Translations under genes and position numbers: made by a program
Notes under the pieces: generated by a model
Databases searched by the model: none
Told to the model about the DNA's origin: nothing
The model's input: only the letters and a program-made list of their open reading frames with translations
Shown: positions 1 to 10,425 of the stretch, in pieces
How the letters are laid out: every line of letters begins with the position of its first letter
Position numbering within the stretch: position 1 is the stretch's first letter
Source: Ceratodon purpureus
Lineage: Eukaryota > Streptophyta > Bryopsida > Pseudoditrichales > Ditrichaceae
Reading direction: 5' to 3'
DNA length: 64,000 nt
Assembly: GCA_014871385.1 (NCBI GenBank)
Contig: CM026426.1
Location: 73,956,303 to 74,020,302, forward strand

Positions 1-74
1 CCGTGTGCTTCAACGTCATACTCTAAGTACTGTTGTTGCACCGTCCATCAAGCATCGTACTTTGTTGATACTCT

Positions 75-1013
75 ATGTACTCTTTGTGTAGCGTGAGTAT
101 TGACGTCTTGAATACAAATGGTGCAGGGGAGTGGGATGGAGCTCGAGCGGTCGCAAAGAGGGCTTTACGCACCCATCAAATTCAGCACCCGGAAGACGAG
201 TTGGCCAACGCATCACAGTGTGTTGACTTTTTAAAAACAAAGTTCAGTCATAGAGATGTCAGTTCTTCTGATGTTTCAAAGGAGGTGCCCATATCTAGAG
301 TGTTCTGGCATATTGGCCTTGGAGATGTTGACAGAGTGAATGAGTGGAAATGTAGAACTATCTCAGGTTCTAGGCAATTCCACAGTATACTCGGAATTTC
401 AAGGACTGATCCTACATTGCTGATGGTGCGTGATTTGTCATGTTTCTGCACGCCCTGCATTAATCAGGAGTCGGTGCATTGTGAGCAAAAGTCCCATGTG
501 GAAGATTGGCGATTAGTACGTCTTCGACCAACAAATGCTCTTGAAGTACAAGAGCAAATCGAATGTCAAGATGATCCCGAGAACTGGGTAGCCAGTGTCA
601 GTGACAACTCACATTCAACCCTTCTCACTGTAGGAGACAACTTCATGATACCGGCTTTCGAAGGCAACGATGAGGGGGTTGATTTTTATGTGTTGCAGTG
701 TACAAAGAATAGGTTTCAGGTCGAAGAGGATTTCATTTGCCCATGGGGAGAATCTTTTCAGAAGGGAGATTTCGCAGTGGCTGGCACATACTACCAAAAG
801 TACGGGAGAGGGTCAAACACCTTTGTCTACCTCGAAAGATCCGTTCAGGCCCACGTCCATGCAAGTAAGATTAGGGTCGCAAAATTCCCGATGATACTAG
901 CTTCGCATGTGGTTCGGGGTGGTGATGCAGTTTATAAGATGACAGACGAGACATTAGATATGATCCAACAAGTCTTATCTGCATGGTGGGCAACTGATGA
1001 GGTTACAAGCTGA
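75..1013 (+). CDS. 3' part of a transposon-type protein (partial)
   Basis: An open frame of about 312 residues runs to a TGA at 1011-1013. I see no convincing start: the first ATG lies only 74 bases into the window, in GTAC-rich intron-like sequence, so this is probably the last exon of a longer gene. A cysteine-rich stretch (residues about 130-150, C-F-C-x2-C, then C and W) followed by a beta-rich C-terminal half resembles the C-terminal segment of uncharacterised DNA-transposon proteins of plants and animals. That resemblance is from memory of the general pattern, not a search. No catalytic triad is visible here. The SET gene downstream is convergent. It could also be a decayed host gene. 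Confidence 0.45.
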   Translation: MYSLCSVSIDVLNTNGAGEWDGARAVAKRALRTHQIQHPEDELANASQCVDFLKTKFSHRDVSSSDVSKEVPISRVFWHIGLGDVDRVNEWKCRTISGSRQFHSILGISRTDPTLLMVRDLSCFCTPCINQESVHCEQKSHVEDWRLVRLRPTNALEVQEQIECQDDPENWVASVSDNSHSTLLTVGDNFMIPAFEGNDEGVDFYVLQCTKNRFQVEEDFICPWGESFQKGDFAVAGTYYQKYGRGSNTFVYLERSVQAHVHASKIRVAKFPMILASHVVRGGDAVYKMTDETLDMIQQVLSAWWATDEVTS

Positions 1014-1341
1014 GTGCCAGATGTATTTTTGGGTACATTTCCCCGACTTGCAAATCAATAATTCAATCATCTTTTAAGTATTAGGCTGTGTACACATAGA
1101 GTGCGATCTATAAAATTTGAAAAACAAATTAAATGAATAAAATGTCTCTGAGTAAAATGTTTATATTGTGGGAAAAAATAACAGTAACAAAAGTGACAAT
1201 CTATGAGAAGTCCATACATAATGCGCACACCTTATGAAACGACTTGAAAATCTAACACAACTGTTAATTCAAAACATTACGGTCTAGTCTTCGAGACAAT
1301 CTGAGGTGCCTCTACAGGCGGCTTGAATGAAAATCTATCAA
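1014..1341. other. Convergent intergenic region
   Basis: About 330 AT-rich bases lie between two convergent stop codons. They presumably hold the 3' UTRs of both genes. I see no other element. Confidence 0.5.
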
Positions 1342-3456
1342 CTACAGTCGGCTTGGATTCCTACACGCTAAACTGCCGCACAGACATGGCCCGCCGTTAG
1401 AACCCGTGCTCCATCCCTCCTCACCGTAATCCTGGTATTCAAGGAGACATCACCAACAATAGGAAGTAAGAGACTCGATCAATGTAAACACTGCTCCATA
1501 ACAAAATCATCTAAACCAAGGAAAGAACAAGTCTTACCCATGTGAGTTCCTCTCTAGGCTCGATATATCTACAAGCAAAAAAGGCCACATGATATAGCCG
1601 TGGATCAGCTTGCTCGATTCTAACCGGCACGTCCACCAGGTTAGCATCCTCGCACCTGTGGTTCAAAAAACGTGCCACGTTACCATATAAAACTCCGTCG
1701 ATATTGAGAGCCGTATTGTCGTCACTTGCCGCTTCCGCCCTCCATTGAGCATCTAGGTTGAGAGAGTACCAGCCGTTGCTGGACCACAAACCTGTCCTCC
1801 ACATCGTTTCTTGATTTGTACAAATCTGACCTGCAAACTCTACAACAAATTGTCCCTTCTCTATGGCTTCAAGTGTTTGAAGTCCCCAACCCCGACCTCC
1901 AGTCCAAACTACATTCAACTTTAAGGTCAGCCCTTTCTGTACAACTCTATTCCTACAAGTTCCACGACACAAGCATGACAGATTGCATTCAAATATAAAC
2001 TTCCGCTCATAATGTCCTCTGCACACAACGTATCCTATCGGAGGATCACTCGCATGTTCGAGCTCAAAGTAACACCCTTCGCCTAGTTGACAGTAATGTA
2101 ACTCCGATACCTACACAACAAAGACAATTTCAAATGAAGACGTCTTTCCAGAATGTTGCACAGAAACGAAATATACTAAACTCTAAACCAGAACTCTTGA
2201 GCACTGAACCGGTACCTTCATTACATCGTGATCCTCCACCTTCAAGCGTCCATCTGCATCATATGCACATGCTCCATCATTTTTCCGCATGCATTCACAA
2301 GCACCCGGGACCTGTGAGCAATCCTGCCCATAACAATAACAACTACTTTCTCTTTTATTACCAACAACTACCTCCTCACTCAAAATAGTGCTCGGGACGT
2401 AAATAAACGGAGCCATGGGGCAGTTGCCTTCCACAGGCACTTGTACCGCTACAGGCACATCCTCCAGACCCGTAGAAATGTCAGAATGGTCAAACCATGT
2501 TACCTGCGTGGTCATGTAAAAGAATTCACTTTGCAAAAAATATAATATATATAAAGAAATCGACAATAAGCAAAATAACTTATCATCATTTACATGACCA
2601 CGAGCAGTCACTACTTCAACACTGACTACATGCAATCCCAGATTCCGCATACAACACTGCCTAGCTACCGTTTACCCCTTTTCTTTTTACCCACCGCCTT
2701 CTTCTTTGTGGTAGGGCTTGCTTCCTTGCTCACTTTCATCATCTTAGATGGCTTGGCTTGGGCCAGACTGTCCAACTCCTCCGCCATGCTAGCATCCTTC
2801 AACGCCATCCCTCGTGCCCTACCCTTCCGAGTCAAAACCCCTTCAATCTCCACCCCCAACGCCTTTGGCACCTCAGGTGGCTCCACCAACTCCTCGGCCC
2901 CTTGACCTTTCTCTCTAGAACCGCAAGGCTCTTCCTCTATATGGGCAACTGATGGAAGAGCGTGCAATGCAATATGAGACTCCCCCCCATCATCTCCCTC
3001 ACCTTCAGAATCAGATGCCTCATCCTTCTTTGATGAGGCAGTATGGGCAGCAGAATCCTCGTCATCTCCAACATTAATTTTAGGGAACGCTGCGGATCAA
3101 AGATTACTAGAATTAGTGACTTAGGAGAAGACAAAACGACTCAGAAAACGCAACTTAACGACACATCAGCTCACCTGCAAAACCCGATGGCTGAGGTGGA
3201 TTGAACTTCTGCTGCTTCGGCAAGCTCCCAGATGTGTCACCTAGTCTCGGCGGTTGCAGGACTTGTCTCGGGGTAATGAATCCTGTAATGACTGGACCTG
3301 GAGCACCGGGGATCGTTTGAGCTAAACCGCTCCCCATCACATGATCCAGTGCTACGGAACTTGGAGTCCTGCCGGCAGATACGTTGACGGTAGGGGAGGC
3401 AACTACGTCGGCAATAGGGGGTTGAGTCGTCGGCCCTCTTTGATCTGAACCACAAG
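1342..3456 (-). CDS. SUVR-type SET-domain histone lysine methyltransferase, 5' end not found
   Basis: Five exons join in frame on the minus strand: 3175-3456, 2695-3089, 2216-2503, 1538-2110 and 1342-1431 (TAG at 1342-1344). The first two encode a Pro/Ser-rich then acidic and Lys-rich linker. The 2216-2503 exon holds a cysteine-rich pre-SET (C-x-C-x3-D-C, then C-x-C). The 1538-2110 exon holds AWS-like cysteines and the SET core, with G-R-G-W-G-L near its start, F-L-N-H-R-C-E-D-A-N, and E-E-L-T-W. The last exon supplies D-Y-G and a post-SET C-x-C-x4-C. This order and the NHRCEDAN form are those of plant SUVR1/2/4 proteins, nuclear enzymes that methylate histone H3, usually K9. All catalytic motifs are intact. 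The acceptor at 3457 needs an upstream exon ending in phase 1, which I did not find. It lies between transposon-derived genes, so it may be captured. Confidence 0.72.
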
Positions 3457-3490
3457 CTGCACCAACAATGACCACAAGACATTAATAGTT

Positions 3491-3895
3491 GTACTCAGAG
3501 TCCTAAGAGTAGTTTGAAACAATAGAGCAGTACCTAGTCCAATGTACGAAAGTACTCTGGATACCTACTTCGGTACTCTGGACACTATGCGAGGCAAGCG
3601 ATTACATTAGAGTACGCAATATACTAATCATGTACCAATGGTAATCATAAAGTATACCTCAAGTATCTACGTGCAGTACTCAAAGAAATGGAACTACATG
3701 ATATAGTAACCACTGCACCCGGAGTGTACAGAGCGTACTTGACATAGTACTCATATCCCTACCAACCGCTATCCTCGACTACTTAAAGTATGCTAACACA
3801 CTACTCACACAATCCAGCTATGTCAAGGTTATTCTATTATACCCAACGTACACCCCAAACTGTACGTAAACCCGCCAATCAGTCTTCTAGAGTAC
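3491..3895. repeat. GTAC-rich non-coding block
   Basis: Fourteen GTAC tetranucleotides start at 3491, 3530, 3544, 3552, 3573, 3612, 3632, 3676, 3726, 3735, 3747, 3848, 3862 and 3892. About 1.6 would be expected in 405 bases. Seven are GTACTC or GAGTAC. The block lies between the SET gene and family member A. Three more GTACs occur in the first 80 bases of the window. Confidence 0.7.
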
Positions 3896-3943
3896 CCTGG
3901 CTACATACAGAACTACCTAGCTCAACTCAGTGGGCTAACCTAA

Positions 3944-5836
3944 CTACACATTAAGTATATTCATTACACCGAAACTGACACGTCTACCATGAATCGACAA
4001 TACAAGTCTAAAAACCTGTCCATCAGACATGGTCCTGAGCTTCATACCTTTTTCGTCCCGCTTCTCCATGACAGGTATCTCTTCCTGAGGTAGTTGCTGT
4101 CTTACAGCTTCCTCCCTCGAATGCATAAATCCCAACAATTGCACATCAACATCAACCTTCACGGCTTCTTGCTCGAGCTCCTTAGTTGTGACACCCCACC
4201 CGAAACTTTGGAACGAGCTGGGATGGACTATTGCCGTGCAATCCTTCGCCACACACCTGTCCCCTCTACTAAAAAGAGCAAACGCACACCACGGATGGTA
4301 GATGTGCATGCAACCTGCGACTACGATATCACGATTTGGAAAAGCAAAAGAACACAAGCTACAATGCGAAATGGATATACTTGGAATTGGTTCAGTTGAC
4401 GACGCTGATGGCTGGGGATAGAACATAGGCCACGGATATAACCTTGACGGTCGTCCTCCAAACCTCAGCTGATTGGCCTCTTCAATGATAGCATTAAGCC
4501 CGACTTGGTTTAGCTTCAACTGGCTTTGAATTCCCTCAAGGTCTGTCTGCGCTGCTAGGCACTCCTCCTCGGTCTGCTTTACCTTTGCTCTATTATTTTC
4601 CTTCATCTGATCGAAATGTGCCTTCACGTGCTCCTCGGCCTCTAAATTCGCAGGCTCCCATGCATCTCCATCAAGCGCAGCAAGCTGGTCTTCCAACATG
4701 TCGAAATTAGCCTCCAACGCCCTCTTTGTGTTGCACAACGACTAGATCTTCGTCTTCGTCTTCCCTACGTCTGCTGTTATTGCTGTCCTCTCCATTGTGA
4801 GGATCCTCGCAATGTCTCCCAATCTCACGAGCCTCTCTGCAGTGCAGCTTCCGAGCTCAACCTCCTGATTCGTTGGGATCCGACTTCCACAGACCTCCGA
4901 AGCATCCTGCGACCGAACCCTATACCAATTCAGACCATGTTCGTACTGCACACCTAAAGTAATTGCTTCAGAATTCTGGTATGACAATTCCCAAATTTTC
5001 TAAACCCTATAAACATTAGATATGATCCTTGGATTACGTACCCTTTTGACGTTGGCTACAGGATCTCCCACGGACGTCTCTAGCTTCAGCTTGTAAATTT
5101 CATCCTTACTCACCCTCGTGACTCCCTTGTCCTTACAGTACTGCAGCTTCTCTCGCGTATCAACACGCATCTTCCGTTGCCGTTGGTTAACCTCTTATGC
5201 GAAAGCTGCCCAATTGACGCTCCCCTCTCCATGCACAAATTCATGCTGGATCCCCTCTGCAAACTTCACCTTCAGCATCGGAGGCATTTGCTGGGGATCG
5301 TGCTGGTATATCACGGGGTGCAGCTCCAGCACCCTCTCCATCACCTTTGCGTTTAGACAGTCTTGCCACTTGTAGCCGTTGCGTCCTCTTTTCCTTGACC
5401 GCTTGCCAAAGAGCTTCGCCATGTCGTCAGCAGACTTGAAGACGTTGCTGAAGCGCTTAGGGTTAACTCCAGTCCCAGAGAGATTGTGTAAATTCACCCA
5501 ATCCTCCTCCAGCAAAATTGTTGGCGGTGCCCTACACTTCACGAGGGCAGCGTTCACGTCAACGAGCTCGACAACGTCTTCGTCCTCCTCCTCTCCGACG
5601 CCTTCATCTTCATTCTCTTCTCGGTCGTCATCAACGAGCGAAGCAGCGTCTGCTACCACCTTCACTCCAACCGCCTTGGCTTTCGGGAAGGTATCTCTTG
5701 CCTTCGGCCCACTCTCCTTGGACTTGGCGCTGCCGCTACAAACAGGTCTCTTCGTAGCACTCAGCGACCCTATCTTCGATGGAGACTGAGTCGACTTGCC
5801 TCCAGCTTGTATAAGCGGGCCTTTCATCTTTTCCAT
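3944..5836 (-). pseudogene. Family member A: N-domain, coiled coil, RING-like protein, broken by two stops
   Basis: Starts at the ATG at 5834-5836. Exon 1 ends at 5042 (AGG before GTACGT) and exon 2 starts at 4975. The protein has an acidic linker (about residues 65-90), a basic N-domain ending V-N-W-A-A-F-A, a coiled coil, and a C-terminal zinc motif C-x2-C-x13-C-x-H-x2-H-x2-C-x10-C-x4-C. Two in-frame stops interrupt it: TAA at 5195-5197 just after the N-domain signature, and TAG at 4742-4744 before the coiled coil. Homology to members B and D continues past both, so they are nonsense mutations rather than ends. The reading frame is otherwise open. Function is unknown; the zinc motif is RING-like, which could mean E3 ligase or protein binding. 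Confidence 0.65.
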
Positions 5837-6694
5837 TCAGTGCGCCACATACACCTGAAAAACAACAAGAAAAAAAAAACGAACATCGTCATTGCAACTC
5901 TGAAGACTAACCCTAAACCTCGGAGATTCTCAGAACACGCACAGCACACACAGGGTAGATATCTGCAGTGGTCTTACTCACCCTTACAACAAGTGCCAGG
6001 CGCCTTCGACGCTCACCAAAACCGCACCCTCTACTTACTCGCGCCTCCAACCTCTACACCTGTACCACACGACTCTACTCTCTCCCGCTCACCCTGAATG
6101 CCTATTTCCCCTGGACTCTACACTTCCACGCCACCACGTATTGAAAAGAAAGGAGCTACGGGTGAGAAGCCAAACAAGCGACACAAGTTTGCTGCAACAC
6201 AAGCAACCTACGGAAGGACCGCAAAACTGGCGCAAGCGTAAAAATCAAAAAATACCCTAAACTCCCAAGGGGGGAACAGAGGTGGCGAGGTGCGAGACGA
6301 CCACCTACTTGACCGGTGAGAAATTAGGCGCTTCCATTGGAGTGACTGGTGGTCACCCTTCTCCCGCCATCCGCGACCGGTGATCACCTGTAGTCTCCGA
6401 AAATACGTTGGAACCCAAATCTGGCCTCATCCTGACAGCCCTGCCCTACGCGGCATCCCCGCATTAATCGACCTTGACGCGTAATACCAAGCTGTCACTT
6501 TTTTTCTAAACAAAGCAAACAGTATCCCATGTACTCATCGCATCCTAAGCTTCCAAAAACTGTTGACTTCAGGTACTTCATTGAGAACAAGTACATGTAA
6601 AAATTGAGCCACCCTAGCATGCTTCCACCCTCGTATGGTTTAATATTATTTCTCTTGAGGACGGAAGATAGTGTAATTGGACATGGTCGTAGCA
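5837..6694. other. Upstream region of member A
   Basis: This holds the likely promoter and 5' UTR of member A, with an A-rich tract near 5868-5880. I see no supported gene. Confidence 0.4.
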
Positions 6695-7030
6695 TTCGGT
6701 ACAGAACGATGTATCGCCATCTGATTTGAACATGGCAGAGCCCAATGGAGCCCAAAAAATCACAAGGGCACATCCCGTTCGGCACCGAACTCATACATAC
6801 AGTCTACTTTTAATTCAGGTACCGAACTCATACATACTGAATCGCAAATTTTGAGGTCTCATCATCTGGCCTCCACCTAGTACTTCGGTGCCGAATGGGG
6901 TAGAGCCTCCTGATTGAAGTTAGAATTTTTTACTCAATCACATTTCCAAGTTCTGACACATTTTTTAGCGGCCTTAACCAGGTTCGATAACATACATTTT
7001 CTACCAACTTCATCCAGGTTCGGTGCCGAA
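6695..7030. repeat. Cluster of TTCGGNNCCGAA palindromes
   Basis: Three perfect palindromes TTCGG-NN-CCGAA lie at 6778-6789, 6894-6905 and 7019-7030. A one-mismatch copy is at 6695-6706 and a half copy near 6819-6828. The copies at 6778 and 6819 share a longer flank, ACCGAACTCATACATAC. The cluster is about 560 bases beyond the 3' end of family member B. A 12-base palindrome with ten fixed positions should be absent by chance in a window of this size. Confidence 0.7.
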
Positions 7031-7592
7031 CGCATCTGATGCTCTCAATTGGAGAATAGCTTTCTCTTAACGGTTTCTTTTTCAAGAGTTTGTCTCAGCC
7101 TACATACTTAGTTTACGGGAACTATTTAAAAGATAAACAAAATTTAGTTTCAAAAAATGCATTCTATATTTTGATTTTCCCTGAATAGTCCAGATCTCTT
7201 CACTGGTTCCTGCCATAACCCTCCGTCTGCACCCAAAATCCAAATTTTACTAATTAGTCAGTTTACTAGCCACACAGAGGTAAAATAACCACTAATGGTA
7301 TATGACATAGCAATGTAAATCCAGAGCTACAAAACTTACCATCGGCAGGATCCTCTTTATCATGTTACTGTTTCACCTTTTCTTCTTTCTGGAGAAGTTA
7401 ACGCCTCCAATGTCTGAGCTGAGATGTTTGCGCTTTCCTTTTTGCTCATATGGTCCAATGAAATATTCTGCAATTCTCCTCATTCTTATGTCATGTTAGT
7501 AATTCAGATTCGGTTGGAAACAAGTGAAGTAGTAAATTTAAAACATAGCATGATTCTGAAAATAATGTCCCTAGATTGGAATTTGACTAGGT
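7031..7592. other. Region 3' of member B
   Basis: AT-rich sequence with no gene I can support. Confidence 0.4.
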
Positions 7593-8720
7593 TTAATACA
7601 TGCCTGGCATTTTGTCTAGCCCGAGACTCTTCTTCCAATTTTCCGAGAATTTCTCGCAACATTCTCTGTGGGCACACTGATCATCGAGCGAGCATTGCAT
7701 TACCAAGCACCAGGGGTGGTATGAGCATTGGCATGATGCAAGTATGATGTCCATGCAAGGAAAGTTAGATTCACATAGAGCACATGGTTTTACTGTCACC
7801 TGAAAGGTGCTCCGGCCAAATGGTAACTCCTGTATATTTTGACTCGCTCGCAAGGTGAAAGGAATGTGGAGTCTGTCGGCCATCTTCTTCAGTTTATCTC
7901 TCAGTCGATCTGATTTGTCCTCAAGGTCCTTCATAACTGCTTCAAGACGTTTTAGCTCTTCCATAGCTTCATTAATCTCTCCTTTCGTGTCAATCAATGC
8001 AATCTCCTTTTTTTTAATTCTGTACTTTAGATTTACTATGCGATCTTCCTCCCGCAATCTTTCATGCAGATGCTGTTCATTGTCCACAATGTTTTTGAGA
8101 ACCTCCTCCAAAGCTTGAAATTTCCCCCGCAGCCTGAGAATGCTTTTCTTGAGTCGTTCTGCTTCAGCTCGAGTGGCTGGATTCTTTGGCTTTGACATCA
8201 AGGTACTTATGAAAATATGACGATCGCTGTAATCAGCCTCAACCTCGCTGTGCTGAAGCTCTGATTTTGCTAAATCTGCCTCAAATCTTGCCTTCACCAA
8301 TCCATAATAGGAATCCTTGGACACTTGAGCTCCATACTTTATTACTGGAGTGACCTTCTTTTTTCCACTTTTTTGGGCCCTCCACCTCTCCTCAGCATAC
8401 TGAGCCCAATTCATAGGGTGGCCGTGACATACCTCAGAAACTATTGCTCTAGCAAAGGACTCTTTGATACACTGATTTTTTGGCATCTTATCACATTGAA
8501 AAATGGCTGGAAATAATTCTTCTACCCGCTCTTGAACTCTAGTAGACTTTGCTTGAGGATAGAAATATCCTATCTTGGCTCGTCTCTCTCCAAACATCCT
8601 TTCCAACTCTGAATTTTGTACGTGGTTGCAGTCCCTTGAAGGATCCAACCCCCAATTGGGCAAAGAGACCTCTGTGGCAAACCATTCCTCCTTCCCTCTT
8701 TCTAGTTTATCTCTCTCCAT
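7593..8720 (-). CDS. Family member B: intact N-domain, coiled coil, RING-like protein
   Basis: A single uninterrupted 375-residue exon with an ATG at 8718-8720. Residues about 20-130 form the N-domain, ending M-N-W-A-Q-Y-A-E-E and followed by a Lys-rich stretch. Residues about 175-285 are a strongly charged coiled coil. The C-terminus carries C-x2-C-x13-C-x-C-x2-H-x2-C-x10-C-x4-C, the same spacing as in members A and D. The N-domain and the position of the WA signature also match those members. The gene lacks the introns of A and D, so it may be a retrocopy or have lost them. Function is unknown. Its intact frame, against the broken A, C and E, suggests it is functional or recent. The upstream 8721-9689 region should hold its promoter. 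Confidence 0.68.
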   Translation of the reverse strand: MERDKLERGKEEWFATEVSLPNWGLDPSRDCNHVQNSELERMFGERRAKIGYFYPQAKSTRVQERVEELFPAIFQCDKMPKNQCIKESFARAIVSEVCHGHPMNWAQYAEERWRAQKSGKKKVTPVIKYGAQVSKDSYYGLVKARFEADLAKSELQHSEVEADYSDRHIFISTLMSKPKNPATRAEAERLKKSILRLRGKFQALEEVLKNIVDNEQHLHERLREEDRIVNLKYRIKKKEIALIDTKGEINEAMEELKRLEAVMKDLEDKSDRLRDKLKKMADRLHIPFTLRASQNIQELPFGRSTFQVTVKPCALCESNFPCMDIILASCQCSYHPWCLVMQCSLDDQCAHRECCEKFSENWKKSLGLDKMPGMY

Positions 8721-9689
8721 GAGTCACAACCTACAAATTCATAGCATAGAAAAGCATTAGAAATATGCACCAATGGAACTCAAACTGAAACACGCTAATT
8801 AGTCAACTTTCAACTCATGCACATATTGAATCAGTAAAGGTCAATGCACTGTGCAAGGTGCGTGTTTACATTATAAACATATTTCAAACCAATATGCCCA
8901 ATATTTAAACACCGCCACTCTACAATAACAATAACGATAATTAGTTAACAAAAATGGTGTGGGACATTACAATGCTAGTAATCAATATGTAAATATTTGA
9001 AACGATATCTTAGTCTTTGCTATCTCGTGCTTCCAACTGCAACTCCTGTTGTACACAAATTCAAGAAGTTATTTGCCGAAAGAGCCACTAGCACTTCTAG
9101 TTTCACAAAATATCAAACTTATAGCTGACAGACCACTCAAACAAAGAATAGATGATCAGAAAGCAAAATGAATAGATACTGAGCGAGAAAACGTACCTTT
9201 CAGTAGCTAGCTCTGCACGGTCACCAGTTGCCAGAATACCAGGGGTGATGTGTTTAGACCCAGTAATGGCCTTGGGACAATCAGCTTGACCAACTACATC
9301 AATGGTGCAGGAGTGGTTTAAGGAAGTGTGTATAGAATCATAGAACCAAAACAATCTGAACAACAGCTAATGAGGCTACAAAATTAGTATACATAAGATT
9401 AAATGAAAATTGATATAGTGAATTGCCAACACAAGGAAGTAGAGAACATATTAGATTATACCAAGGATGATAGCTTTCATGTCAAAGCTCGCATGCTATA
9501 ATGTTTTCAGCCCCGACAACAAGACCTGTTGAGACATTGGCTTGAATCCGATGCTGTGAGCTACTTTCGAATGACTACCCTGCAAATCCTATGCTTTCAA
9601 GCCCACATGGATATTAGCAATTAGATCATTTTGTATATGATATCTGATTTGGATAACATAGTTCTCTGAACCCTAGAAAAACTGTTTAT
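8721..9689. other. Upstream region of member B
   Basis: AT-rich intergenic DNA, presumably with the promoter of member B. No gene or clear repeat is visible. Confidence 0.35.
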
Positions 9690-10425
9690 GGGGGAAGCAC
9701 AATAAAGTGGACCACCAAGTGCAATATGTGATCACTAACAAGTGAATATGAAGTGTGCTGTTTTTTATAGCTCAAAGCTGATTTTGAGCATTTTGGTGTA
9801 GTTTTTGAGCATTTTAGTCACTTTCTAAGGTGTCATAATGTATCTTACACACATTTCCATGAAAAAAACAGCTTCAATTGAAACTTTATTTGACCCCTAC
9901 TTCTAAATCATGAAAATGAACTTGTCCAAAGTCTTGATTTCTTCATTTGGGGCCCTCTGTTGTCTTTAGAGGATGTTTTTTCCAATTTAAAAAACAATGT
10001 TCGGTGAAAAAAACCCTACAAAAAGTTTCACCAAAAACAGTGTTTTAAAAACATCTCAGGGATACTTTTCGCCAATCTAGGATTGCAAACACGGCCACCC
10101 GGATCATTTCTACAAGCGTAATGTACAAACGAAGGGCCCCACAAAGTCAAAAGTGATTTCTGTCAAAACTACAATGTAATACGGTCACTTTTCCAAATGA
10201 CTGCATTCACTTTGTTCAACTTTGTCGTGTTCATAGAGGTGTCTCAACTCAACAACTACGAACGCAAATTTCGGAAGTTGTAGTAAATCAAGTCTACTTT
10301 CCGTATCCTAAACTTAATTTCCCATCAAGAAGTTTTAGATGCCACTTTCTAGCGTGTTTACACAACAGGCTGAATTTGGCAATGAGCTAAGCACTTTTGT
10401 GGTCCACTTTATTGTGCTTCCCCCC
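9690..10425. mobile_element. Non-autonomous terminal-inverted-repeat element (MITE-like)
   Basis: The left end (from 9690) reads GGGGGAAGCACAATAAAGTG and continues GACCAC. The same sequence occurs in reverse complement at 10395-10425. The arms match over about 30 bases with one mismatch near the inner end. The 700-base interior has no open frame of note. I could not fix a target-site duplication: flanks are TTTAT on the left and CTTTAC on the right, so TTTA is possible. The superfamily is not determined. Confidence 0.75.

Noticed and set aside
3944-4738. Idea that the SET gene and member A form one fusion gene
   Set aside because: The last donor of A is phase 0 and the first SET exon needs phase 1, and two stops lie in A, so no in-frame fusion is supported.
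6495-6794. A 99-codon minus-strand frame with cysteines
   Set aside because: It lies in AT-rich DNA, overlaps two of the palindromes and shows no domain or splice context.
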